A stretch of DNA of 64,000 nt, from positions 124,001-188,000 of the forward strand of contig BQMF02000599.1 in the NCBI GenBank assembly GCA_027922465.2. Direction: 5' to 3'. Shown here piece after piece: positions 35,695-44,503 of the stretch (positions are counted from its first letter, which is position 1; each line of letters opens with the position of its first letter). Under the pieces are notes generated by a model. It was given only the letters and a program-made list of their open reading frames with translations. It did not search any database and was not told the origin of the DNA. A program made the position numbers and the translations under genes. Origin of the DNA: Turritopsis dohrnii. Lineage: Eukaryota; Cnidaria; Hydrozoa; Anthoathecata; Oceaniidae.

Positions 35695-36774
35695 TCAAAT
35701 GCCTAAAGACTTTGAAATACTCAATCTTTTCTTCTTACTATCCTTAATGTACCTATCACGGGAAGAATTAGATGACCATCTGCCATGTTTACTAATTAGC
35801 CGGTCTGGAACATCGTTATTTGCTGCTGCGCTGGCTCCACCAGACCGCAAAGAATGGAGACCAAACGTTTCTTTTGCGCCGGGTTCGACTTCGTCCAAAT
35901 GCTCCAGAAATGTTTTGCGTGCAGCATCATAAGAAATTCTATGAGATCCTAATACATTGTGTCCCTTTTTTGTTTTTGATAATCGACAGATTAGATACGA
36001 ATCAGGCTCTTGGCTGAGGCAAGTTATCCTCAAGAACTTCTTGAGCCAGAGTACTGGACAAGTCGATGTTCCAGTGGCCGCAATATGAACAATATGGCCT
36101 TCTCGAAGTTGATCTGTTTTTGACTTTTCTAAAAATATCTCAAAAGAATCAGGCTTCTCTTTCAGGTCTTTTATTTTTAAATTTAAAAGTTCACTTATTC
36201 GCAGGAATCCAGAAAACCCTAAAAGGCAAATGACAATAAATCGAAGATGCATCAGATTAGTAGAAGTTCCAAATTTGGAAATGAGAGCTGTTATAAGCTC
36301 CGCAGTAAAAGGTTCTTTCTGATTTCCTTTTCCTTTTTCAGCGACCCTTTTAGCACCTTCAAGAGCGAGTTTGATAATAGGATGATCGGTGGGAGGATCA
36401 AAACCTGCATTGATGTGGCCCCATCGGATTCCACATAGTGCAGATATAATCGCACTAGAAGTGTTCTTCTCTTGTATCAAGTCGTTAAAATATATGCAAA
36501 TGAAAAAAGGATCTGCGGGGCAATGTTGAACTTCTTCGTATTGTGATGTCCATTCAACCCATTTATGCCAGGCTCTCTTATATTTGCTTATTGTATCTGG
36601 TGCGAAAGCGGCTTGAAATAGTTTTGGTAAATTGGCAGCCTTACTTCTAAGGGAACTGTCGCGAATAGAATCCAACTTATTCCAGATTCCGATATTGATA
36701 TGATCTATTAGAGAGATTTTAGAAAATCCTATTTCATAGCATAATATTTTCACGCCCGTTCGGCGATGAGTCAC
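35695..36774 (-). CDS. Tyrosine recombinase of the YR retrotransposon
   Basis: DNA integrase of the phage-integrase family, thought to insert the circular DNA copy by strand exchange through a phosphotyrosine. 359 codons. An N-terminal SAM-like DNA-binding region (about 45-125; YKRAWHKWVEW) precedes the catalytic domain. Active-site residues: Arg192 in GFSGFLRISELL, Lys in EKSKTDQ (217-219), His307 and Arg310 in GLHSLRSGG, His330 and Trp333 in KHGRWSS, and nucleophile Tyr342 in RDRYIKD. All are present, so it looks active. The open frame follows a TGA and starts with GTG, with no ATG before residue 175, so the true start is unclear (splicing, readthrough or non-AUG initiation). The 5' end of the frame lies in a tandem repeat. 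Confidence 0.9.
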   Translation of the reverse strand: MTHRRTGVKILCYEIGFSKISLIDHINIGIWNKLDSIRDSSLRSKAANLPKLFQAAFAPDTISKYKRAWHKWVEWTSQYEEVQHCPADPFFICIYFNDLIQEKNTSSAIISALCGIRWGHINAGFDPPTDHPIIKLALEGAKRVAEKGKGNQKEPFTAELITALISKFGTSTNLMHLRFIVICLLGFSGFLRISELLNLKIKDLKEKPDSFEIFLEKSKTDQLREGHIVHIAATGTSTCPVLWLKKFLRITCLSQEPDSYLICRLSKTKKGHNVLGSHRISYDAARKTFLEHLDEVEPGAKETFGLHSLRSGGASAAANNDVPDRLISKHGRWSSNSSRDRYIKDSKKKRLSISKSLGI

Positions 36775-36925
36775 TCACGATCCCTATCTATCCGCCCGTC
36801 CGACGATGACTCATTCAACAGTACCTCCTATCCGCCCGTCCGGCGATGACTCATTCGAGAGTACTACCCAATCCGCCCGTCCGGCGATGACTCATTCAAG
36901 AGTACTATCCAACCGTCCGTAAGCA
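36751..36925. repeat. 41 bp tandem repeat between the RT and YR ORFs
   Basis: About four units of TCCGCCCGTCCGGCGATGAC followed by TCATTCAAGAGTACTATCCAA-like sequence. GC-rich relative to its surroundings. The YR reading frame begins within the unit nearest to it. May be regulatory or structural for the element; function unknown. Confidence 0.85.
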
Positions 36926-37066
36926 ACATGGCGTACCAAAAGTAGTATTAAACGGCCCGTCCGGCGTACAATTAACTCCAAATATCTACACACCCGTACA
37001 GTGAAATAACGTTCACGCTGAGAGAAAAGTGTTAATAAAATAGTCGTATTTCCAAACGTTTCCATG

Positions 37067-39025
37067 TTAGACAGAAAAGTCGATATACAAAGCTAAGGAT
37101 AAAAATTTAGCAAAACCATTAAACACTGATTTTCTGGCTGAAAAGTTATAAAAATATGGATCTAATAATAAATAATCGCGAATGAAGTTATTAAATGTTT
37201 TCCCATCTGATGTTAATAACGGCCAAAAGTATGAAGATTGCCACATGGGAACTAACAAGACAGCTGTCGCTTTACATCTTTTTGCATGTTTTATAACGTC
37301 ACTGATTAAAGCAATCGGGGGGCATAACCAGTTAAAATGTTCAGACCAATCGTACGTAAACGCGTCTACACCTGAAGATTTGGGGCAATGAAACTTGGAA
37401 TTGAAGAAGGAAACCTTTCTGTTTAGATCATCGGCAAAACGATCAACGGTAAAAATACCAAACTGTGTTTGAATATATTCGAACGTTTCCATGTCGATCC
37501 CCCAGTTGTCAGTATCACTAAGTTTTGAAATAGAATCGGCTGGTTCATTATGTTCTCTAGAGAGCCAAGAAGGTTGTAACCTTATATTATTCTGTAAGCA
37601 GAGATCGAAGATTTCTATAGATAACTTGTGCAAATGAGGTCTCCTGCTACCGACTTGAATTATTCTCGAAACATTAGCATTATCAGAATACCAAAGCACG
37701 TTTTCGTTTCTGAGTTTTTCAGCAACAGACTGAAGTATGAGTTTTACAGCTAAGAGCTCGCGGTAAGTTGAACTTTCTCTTCGTTCAGCAGAAGTAAAAT
37801 CGCCTCTTGCTACAACACTTCCAAGCTTTTGCACTACGTAACCTCCATATCCTGTGTCACTAGCGTCTGAGTAAACAATTTTGGATGTAAAATGGTTGTC
37901 TACTATTTGAAATCCGTTTCTAGATTTTAGGTTTCTATGCCAAAATAAAATCTCTTCGTGTAATAGCTTGTCGATAACTTTTGGTTCGTACCAAGATGAT
38001 CGCAAATCGATAAAACGATACATTTGCCTTGTAAATAGCCTTGTTAAAGGACCGATTCCTAATGACATTGAAATAATTTTTCCTGCAATCCTAGAAATGG
38101 TTTTTGCGTTGGTCGAATGCGAATAGGAGACTACCTCGAGCAATTGAAGAACAGAATCAATTTTTTCGTCAGGGACAAAGAATTTCATACATCTTGTATC
38201 GATGTTGAACCCTAACCACTTTCCTTCTTGTGATGGTGTGAGCTTAGATTTCTTAACGTTTATTAGAAGACCTCCGTTGTTTAGATCACTTTGGATAATG
38301 GCGCTTTGATTACGTGCCAGTTCAAAACATTTTGCACTGGATATCCCATCGTCTAAATACATTGTGCAACGAATACCTTGCTTGCGCCATTGTTTTATTA
38401 ATGGCCTTGTCAGTTTTGTAAATGCATAGCATGCACTCGCTAAACCGAAAGGCAAAACAACAAACTGAAAAAACCTCACTGTCCCATCTTCATATGTCCA
38501 TGAAAAGCCTAAAAATGTTTTGTCGTCGTCATGAATTGGTATATGATGGTATCCACTTTTAAGGTCGAATGTTGTGAAAAAATCACCTTTCTCTAAATGT
38601 TTTGAAGCTACTTTTAAATCTTCGTACTTAAATTTAGGAAATTTCAAATGTTTATTGACATGGCGTAGATCTAGAACCAACCGTAATTTATTTTGGCGTT
38701 CTGCGACGGTCAGAGGATTACAACAGTAAGGCACGAGTTTCACTTCTTCGATACAACCTTGTGCTAATAATTCTTCGATGCTGTTTTCAACAAATTTCTT
38801 ATGTTTTAGACTCGAAGCGTTATTCTTGGCACAGAATTTTGGAGGATGAACGGCAAAGGGCAAACGATAGCCGTTTTTGATCATGGTTAAGACAAAAGGT
38901 GAGGAGTCCAATTCACTTTCCCAAAATTTAGAATGTTCTCTAAGGCTTCCTACTACGGAGTTTCCATTGTGGCAACCTTCCTCGAGCTCCCAGTTTCTTT
39001 CTAACAATAAATTAAGAAAACACAA
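37067..39025 (-). CDS. Reverse transcriptase / RNase H of the YR retrotransposon
   Basis: Copies element RNA into DNA and removes the RNA strand. 652 codons open. RT: NKLRLVLDLRHVNKHLK (about 112-128), catalytic Asp154 in FDLKSGYHHIP, LPFGLASA (191-198), and YLDD at 223-226 with the two catalytic Asp. RNase H: Asp387 in YSDASDTGYGG, Glu about 413-423, Asp448 in YSDNANV, Asp497 in PADSIS. A conserved C-terminal block follows (VDRFADDLNR, DAFTYDWSEH, CPP). The open frame starts at a TTG after a stop. The first ATG is residue 48, before the RT core. The 84 nt gap after the gag-like ORF ends in TTTATTGTTAG, which could be a splice acceptor, so gag and RT may be joined by splicing. No methyltransferase domain was recognised, as expected for PAT/Ngaro. 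Confidence 0.92.
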   Translation of the reverse strand: MCFLNLLLERNWELEEGCHNGNSVVGSLREHSKFWESELDSSPFVLTMIKNGYRLPFAVHPPKFCAKNNASSLKHKKFVENSIEELLAQGCIEEVKLVPYCCNPLTVAERQNKLRLVLDLRHVNKHLKFPKFKYEDLKVASKHLEKGDFFTTFDLKSGYHHIPIHDDDKTFLGFSWTYEDGTVRFFQFVVLPFGLASACYAFTKLTRPLIKQWRKQGIRCTMYLDDGISSAKCFELARNQSAIIQSDLNNGGLLINVKKSKLTPSQEGKWLGFNIDTRCMKFFVPDEKIDSVLQLLEVVSYSHSTNAKTISRIAGKIISMSLGIGPLTRLFTRQMYRFIDLRSSWYEPKVIDKLLHEEILFWHRNLKSRNGFQIVDNHFTSKIVYSDASDTGYGGYVVQKLGSVVARGDFTSAERRESSTYRELLAVKLILQSVAEKLRNENVLWYSDNANVSRIIQVGSRRPHLHKLSIEIFDLCLQNNIRLQPSWLSREHNEPADSISKLSDTDNWGIDMETFEYIQTQFGIFTVDRFADDLNRKVSFFNSKFHCPKSSGVDAFTYDWSEHFNWLCPPIALISDVIKHAKRCKATAVLLVPMWQSSYFWPLLTSDGKTFNNFIRDYLLLDPYFYNFSARKSVFNGFAKFLSLALYIDFSV

Positions 39026-39109
39026 AATTTAACTAGAAATATACTATAAGCAAAGTAGGTGCTTCAGCGTTTGAGTTCGTTCACGTTTAAGCTGTTGTTT
39101 GGCATATTA

Positions 39110-39709
39110 CTACCCCCAACAAACTTTGTTGTCCAAACGGAAATCTCTTTTAGGAACAAATTGTCTTTGAAAAGACCCACCAAACAAATTTTGTTTTTCG
39201 GAAAAAGATCGTTGATTTGTCCGTTTTAATTTTCTTGCTTTTTCGCGTTTTGCAGCGGCAGATCTTATGGCTCTGTTTATTAACTTTTCATCTTCCGAAT
39301 CAGAAGCTAAGTTATCGCTCAGATATTCGTTTACGGTTGCCCAATCTTCCCTGTCGGCTAACTTAATCAATTTCATCCTTTTACTAACAAGCTTCTTACC
39401 TTCCTCTAACATTTCCTGTGCAGCTACCACATTATTCTGCGTCAAACTTGAGGAGGCTTCATCGAGCTTGTCCATTACGCTTTGGCAGAATTCAAATTGT
39501 CGTAAATTGCCTTTCCCTTTTAGGTTGGCTGACGATCGCTGTTCCTTCAAAGCTCGATCAACCTTTTGCTGTTGTTTCTCGAAGAACTTCTCAGCAACCT
39601 TTTCAGCGACTGTCGAAGCTGCCAGCAGGGTTTGTTCCTGACTTCGCTCCAAGGCTTTCTCCACGATGTCGACCATTCTGGTTTCGAGATTCGATTCTTC
39701 GGACGACAT
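39110..39709 (-). CDS. Gag-like ORF1 of the YR retrotransposon
   Basis: 199 codons from ATG at 39709. Highly charged and probably helical or coiled coil (EKALERSQEQTLLAASTVAE; QQQKVDRALKEQRSSANLKG), with an acidic patch (ASDSEDEK) followed by a basic tail (KREKARKLKRTNQR) that could bind nucleic acid. There is no zinc knuckle, which is usual for this order. Position first in the element and composition support a gag role; sequence identity to a named family was not tested. It starts 8 nt inside A1, so A1 also acts as leader and promoter. Confidence 0.8.
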   Translation of the reverse strand: MSSEESNLETRMVDIVEKALERSQEQTLLAASTVAEKVAEKFFEKQQQKVDRALKEQRSSANLKGKGNLRQFEFCQSVMDKLDEASSSLTQNNVVAAQEMLEEGKKLVSKRMKLIKLADREDWATVNEYLSDNLASDSEDEKLINRAIRSAAAKREKARKLKRTNQRSFSEKQNLFGGSFQRQFVPKRDFRLDNKVCWG

Positions 39710-39716
39710 GTCAACA

Positions 39717-39889
39717 GTTTGCGATACTCAAAGCCAAGTGACGAGAGAGAGAGCTGGTTGTGAACCAGATCCGACTTATATACAAGTCGGAATGCGCATG
39801 CGCTGACTCGCTTCCCCAAGCATCCGACAGTGATGCAGAATACGCAAAGAAACTCTGTTTCCGCTATCTGCGACAGCGGAAACAACGCA
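39717..39889 (-). repeat. A1 terminal direct repeat of the YR retrotransposon
   Basis: About 173 bp, matching A2. Its outer edge at 39889 (next to AACGC|ATACTT) is the element's 5' end. It lies directly upstream of the gag-like ATG and contains TATATAAG-like sequence (revcomp of CTTATATACAAG) that may be a TATA box. Confidence 0.88.
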
Positions 39890-41173
39890 TACTTATACTT
39901 TTTCTGCCTGTCCAGTCGGGCCACCACGACACTGGTTTTCAAAAATTTTGGTGGCCCGAACCAATTTATGATTGCCTCAGACAGTTGGGCCACCGCTATG
40001 ATCAGACACTGCAGGTTAGTTAATATTGGTCAACAAAACTCAGTAAAATAAACTTTTCATTCCGAAAAAGGTAAAATTCAGTTCATGAAAATTCAAATCG
40101 ATTTGCGGGACAAACTTATGCAACTCAAAATTACAAAAACAAATACAGCAATTACTGCAAGAAATTCTCCAGCATTTATAAGAGTATGAATAAGGTATAT
40201 TGTATAATTGTTTTTGTTTGTGTTTTTTTAATATTTTCTTCATCTTTGTCTTCTTATGAGCTGATGTGTGATTGCTACTGTAATTATATAACAATTTCTC
40301 TAACTAACTTCTAAAATATTTTACATTTGTGCCATTAAGGTCTTTTGGTAACTTTTTGTTCAGTTGTTGGAAGTTTCCATACCGCAAAACCAGATCATAC
40401 AGAAATGGGAAATTTTTGTTTATATAATTTATTTATATGATCCATAATTTTATGCAATTACGTCATTAAATTGGCTATACAATTCATGTGCATCAGTTAT
40501 CTTTCCAGACGGTTTAAAGAAAAGGGCAGAATATCTGAAACCCCAATTTCTTACAGTGTATGTATTTTAACTATCATTCAAACTATATAATATACTTTTC
40601 CAATTGCAGTGCAAAGTTAGCGGATCAGGAGGGGAATCGAACCCACACAAAATATTGCAAAGCATTACGGTGTGAATGACAGTAAAAAGGAAGAAGTCCT
40701 AGGATACTTAAGACTTATAATTATATATTTCCCCATAGGGCGAAATATATGTTAAAACCGGCATTTTCCTTCTCCTCCTCCTTCATCTTCTCCGTTCACT
40801 TTTATAGCCTCGGTTCAGTATTGAACTTTGGCCTAGCCAAGATAGGTAAGAATAGAGGCTAGTCTTCAGTGAAGTAGTGCGCCATTTTTTTCAGTCAGTG
40901 CAGATGGGCAGTCAGCAGTGGAAGAGTTTTGCTTTGTCTCCCAGCTTTTAAGATGATTCAAGAGATTCAAACGTTAAATGATGGAAATAAAAACATTTTA
41001 ATTCAATGTTTTTCTAAAAGTTTTGTTAACATTTTTGAATGAACGCAAGTAAAAGAGAAAAAAGCGAGATATCATTATGTCACGGGTGTTTATGTTTTTG
41101 TTGATAACAATAATGTTATGATGAATGGTAATTAAATGCTTGGAACAGTAGAACATTGAATCTGTGATTTCAG
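39890..41173. other. Intergenic with a small hairpin and an isolated B box
   Basis: CGGGCCACCA / TGGTGGCCCG form a hairpin at 39917-39962. On the minus strand at about 40625-40645, GGGTTCGATTCCCCTCC is a perfect tRNA B box, but no A box or cloverleaf goes with it, so it is at most a tRNA or SINE fragment. No gene recognised. Confidence 0.45.
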
Positions 41174-41299
41174 TGCAAAGTTGAAAGTTCATCATTAAAA
41201 GCCAAGCTGAAGACTTATTTTTATTTACATCCTGATTATAATGTAGCCCAACTGAAAACACATATAGATGTACAACCATATCAAGGAAACCCTTTTTAG
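41174..41299 (+). other. Exon-like open segment, unidentified
   Basis: After TGTGATTTCAG there are 41 sense codons ending in TAG, with plausible composition (KLKTYFYLHPDYNVAQLKTH). It could be a terminal exon of an unseen gene. No upstream exon was found and no family is recognised. The overlapping 195-codon minus-strand ORF (40998-41585) looks like noise. Confidence 0.25.
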
Positions 41300-44033
41300 G
41301 TGGACAACAACCAGTTGTTAATTCAAAGAGTACATATAACAAGAATTGCAAGTAAAAACGTGATGTTCCTTGTATATGCAAAAGGAAGTTCAGAAAACCA
41401 ATGATACGTAAAATATTAAATACACACAGACAGGATTGAGACATAATAATGTGAAAGAATCTGGTTGAATGTGCCTCCTGAGATGTAATCCAACAACATT
41501 CATTCAATTCCATGATTACGTATACTGTTTTGATATTGTATAAATATATATGATATTTTATTTCGTAGAAATTAAATATAGTCAATTTTCCTTACAAGCA
41601 ACGAAGGTAAATCAAAACACATTCAACATAACAGTCTGTAATTTAATAAATCAAGCCGAAACAAAAACTTCTACTTCCAAATATGCAGTGATTTGGTTAT
41701 GGATGTATATTTTCACTAGTGATATATGTATGTGATATATAGTGATGTATTATGATGTGAACATATTTTTTTGAATCAGAGATGTTTATTTTGAAAACTT
41801 GACACATAATATATAATGGGATTATTTGAACACTTTTCTTTTATGGTTAGATTGCTAACACTCTCCTACACAAATTTCGACATACCTCTAGATCCGCCAC
41901 TGAAGCATTTATGTTGAAACTCACAGGAATTATCTAGCAAAAAACACTAATGTTTATAAACATCACTCATCTATTACATTTGTCCTGTGAAAGACTATTC
42001 AGTTGTTTAAGGGGAAATATTAGCCGCATTTAGGTCTTATAGTTTTTAGCTATGTCCATAGTAACTTCAAAGTCACTTTTTAATTCCTTGGCAAAGATTG
42101 AGAAAAATCTTATCATTTGGCCATGTACATTTTCATTTCATAAACTTCAAAATAAGTCGTTTTGTACTATTAAGTTCAAATCCACCCTGATTGGTATTGA
42201 CAGCGTTTTTATCTGAACATCAGTTTGATAGTAGATATACCACTGTAATTATTTAATGATACATTTTTCTTGTTATCAATGTACACACAATAATTGATAA
42301 AATGTTCGCAACTTTGGGGAAATATATAGTCGCATTTTTGCGAATCTTGTTAGAGTTTCAAATCAGAAAATTTATACGCAAAAATCCTTCCAAGATGATG
42401 GCGATGAAAGACAACAAACAAAATTTTATTTTTCAAACAAAATTAAATTTTTCTGTTTTAACCGCTCATACATATCAGAAAATTCTCTTCGGAATAAAAA
42501 CAATTGTTCCTCACTTTCTACTTTCAACTGACGTCATGGATGACTTCAGAGAAGTAAGCAACTTCAGATATGGGTTCTAATTTTTTACTTTGTTTGATTT
42601 GATCTATTTTTGATACTCTTTGGATGGTAAAGATTTTTTGCACTTTCATTTTTTTTTTATTTTTCAGCATGTCCAAAACTATGACATGTGTCGTCAACCG
42701 TGTCACATGACAACTAGGACCTAATTAAATAGGTATCAGGTGGAAATCGAAATCTGACCATCCAAGGACCAAATATCAATATAAATAATTGATCAGTTTG
42801 TTATCAAAATATCCTTGTCTATGACTCTTTTGTAGTCGTCGTCCTAATTTTCTAGTAAAAACAAAATTGACTTGATGAGTTCGAACATTTACCTCTCGAA
42901 AAATCATTAGGTATATATAAACGAAAACGCACTATACCAATGTTCTATTATGCCTTACTCTTACCGAGACAGTAATTCATAAATAATAGATATTTTTTAA
43001 AAAACAAACTTCGGTTATTTTTATAAGAAACTGCACTTTTTTTAAAAGAAACTTTATTTACCAAGAAAAGTTTCATCTCATGTATGATTTGACCAAAATT
43101 GACGAGGGAATTCGGTGTTTTTCTTGAAATATCAAGAAATTTTTGTGGAGAAACAACCGTACGTAGTAACAGGATTTCTTACAATATATGATTCTTGGAT
43201 AATTATCATAAAAAGTAACATTACTTTTCAATTTCAAACCCGTATTTTCTGATCTGGTTTTGCAGTATGGAAACTTTCAACAACATTCAAAATTTCAAGC
43301 TACAAAATTGAAGTGTAGCTAGTATATACAAGAACACAATAAAATAAATAACTCAGTAAAAATCACCTAGTATTCCCTTAAGGTATGTAAGCTAACATGT
43401 TATCTTTAATACATAATGTTTAGAAGAAAGAGAAAACATAATTCGAGTGACAAGAGAGATATAGGGTAATCTATTAATTTGCAACTTGCCTGACTTTTTC
43501 TTCCTCCTAAATTTTTATCCCATCCAATTAGGATACGTGGTTGCTAATGTCTTGATTCAATACACTTCAGTATAAGTTTATACTGTTGTTATATATTTGC
43601 ATCTGTAAAACTAATTCGACTGTTAGAGGAACCATAAATGTATACATTTTGGTTCTTGTTGATAAGTTTGATCAGCGTTTCGCTCCCAAAATGCACTACG
43701 TTAAAATAAAGGGTGGAGGGAGGGCGCATTCAAACAAATAATTTACTTATTCATTCGAATGAAAAGAACTCTTTTTGTATTGTAATATATTTATTCGTCA
43801 CACACAAGTGATATATTTTCCAAAAATCAATGTTGTGCTTTAAACTTTCGGATTTTGAACTAAGAAAATTTGAAATTAGTAACTACGGGCGGATAACTGG
43901 GGCGTATAGAACTGCAACATTACACACACACACACGGACTGACAGACACGGGGAAATGAAAGATCAGCTACCTTGCGGCGCTGACCAAATAGCAACAAAT
44001 GCGCAAGAATAACTGGTAACTTGTAACAGTCTT
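41300..44033. other. Intergenic, mostly featureless
   Basis: Contains, near 41880-41905, a sequence whose complement reads CAGTGGCGGATCTAGAGG, a typical hAT end without a partner; the second copy of the TCGACTGTTAGAGG hairpin repeat at 43617-43675; and a short CA microsatellite at about 43922. ORFs up to 92 codons here look random. Confidence 0.45.
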
Positions 44034-44154
44034 CCCAGCCGGCAAATTTGTTAAAAAATCTCTGCGAAGGAGTGCATTTCTATATAAATATGCACACAAT
44101 TTTAATAAAATTTCTCTCCGCCATAGTGACTTTTTGACAATTTTGCCGACTGGG
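44034..44154 (-). mobile_element. CCCAGT foldback MITE, copy 7 (complete)
   Basis: Starts CCCAGCCGGCAAATTTGTTA and ends TTTTGCCGACTGGG; 121 bp with both arms intact, opposite in orientation to copy 6. About 350 bp downstream of the HGD stop codon. Confidence 0.88.
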
Positions 44155-44281
44155 TTGGCTCCAAGTTGATGTATGGCAAAAACGCAGAGATAATATATTT
44201 TGGCAATCGCACTCGTTATCACGCTTCCCAACACCTAAATACGCAATCAGTATCTTTGGGCAACACCTTTTCAAGATCATA

Positions 44282-44452
44282 CAGTAAACTCTCTCTAATT
44301 CGAACAACCAAGGGACCGAAAAAAACGTTCGATTTATGGAAAGTTCGAATTACGGAGGTTCATTAACAAAGAAATAATAGGTGAAGGAGGGACGTTCGTT
44401 CGAATTAGAGAGAGTTCGATTTATGGGGATTCGAATTATAGAGGTTCGACTG
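44282..44452. mobile_element. Pogo/Tigger-like MITE, TA duplication, downstream of HGD
   Basis: CAGTAAACTCTCTCTAATTC at the left and AATTATAGAGGTTCGACTG at the right, flanked by TA on both sides (44280-44281, 44453-44454). Internal AATTAGAGAGAGTTCGA repeats the left end inverted. At 171 bp it cannot encode a transposase. It lies about 50 bp past the HGD stop, so it is probably at or just beyond the 3' UTR. Confidence 0.8.
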
Positions 44453-44503
44453 TAATTTCTATTTATTACTTTACAGAGGAATGGGAATTCCTTGAAGTTT
44501 ATT

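Larger units (their letters stand above)
34931..39889 (-). mobile_element. PAT/Ngaro-like DIRS-order retrotransposon, nearly complete
   Basis: A 4.96 kb tyrosine-recombinase retrotransposon reading right to left: A1 (39889-39717), gag-like ORF (39709-39110), RT/RNase H (39025-37067), YR (36774-35695), B1 (35660-35574), A2 (35573-35401), a 383 bp spacer, B2 (35017-34931). A1/A2 and B1/B2 are near-identical direct repeats (about 173 and 87 bp). This split arrangement is the hallmark of PAT and Ngaro elements; DIRS1-like elements have inverted ends. The B1-A2 junction joins the two element termini head to tail, as expected for a circular intermediate. No target duplication is seen at the flanks, as expected for a YR mechanism. 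All three ORFs are long and intact, and the repeats are almost unmutated, so insertion is probably recent. Confidence 0.9.

Noticed and set aside
35340..36438. Plus-strand ORFs inside the YR retrotransposon
   Set aside because: Antisense shadows of the YR gene and of the repeats; no independent domain.
39547..39993. 148-codon minus-strand ORF running from host DNA into the A1 repeat
   Set aside because: It crosses the retrotransposon boundary at 39889 and overlaps the gag-like ORF in another frame; not conserved at A2.
40625..40645. tRNA gene suggested by a perfect B box
   Set aside because: No A box, anticodon arm or acceptor stem can be formed; at most a tRNA or SINE fragment.
40998..41585. 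195-codon minus-strand ORF
   Set aside because: Low-complexity, Ile/Phe/Tyr/Asn-rich translation of AT-rich DNA with no domain pattern and no splice-site support; chance ORF.
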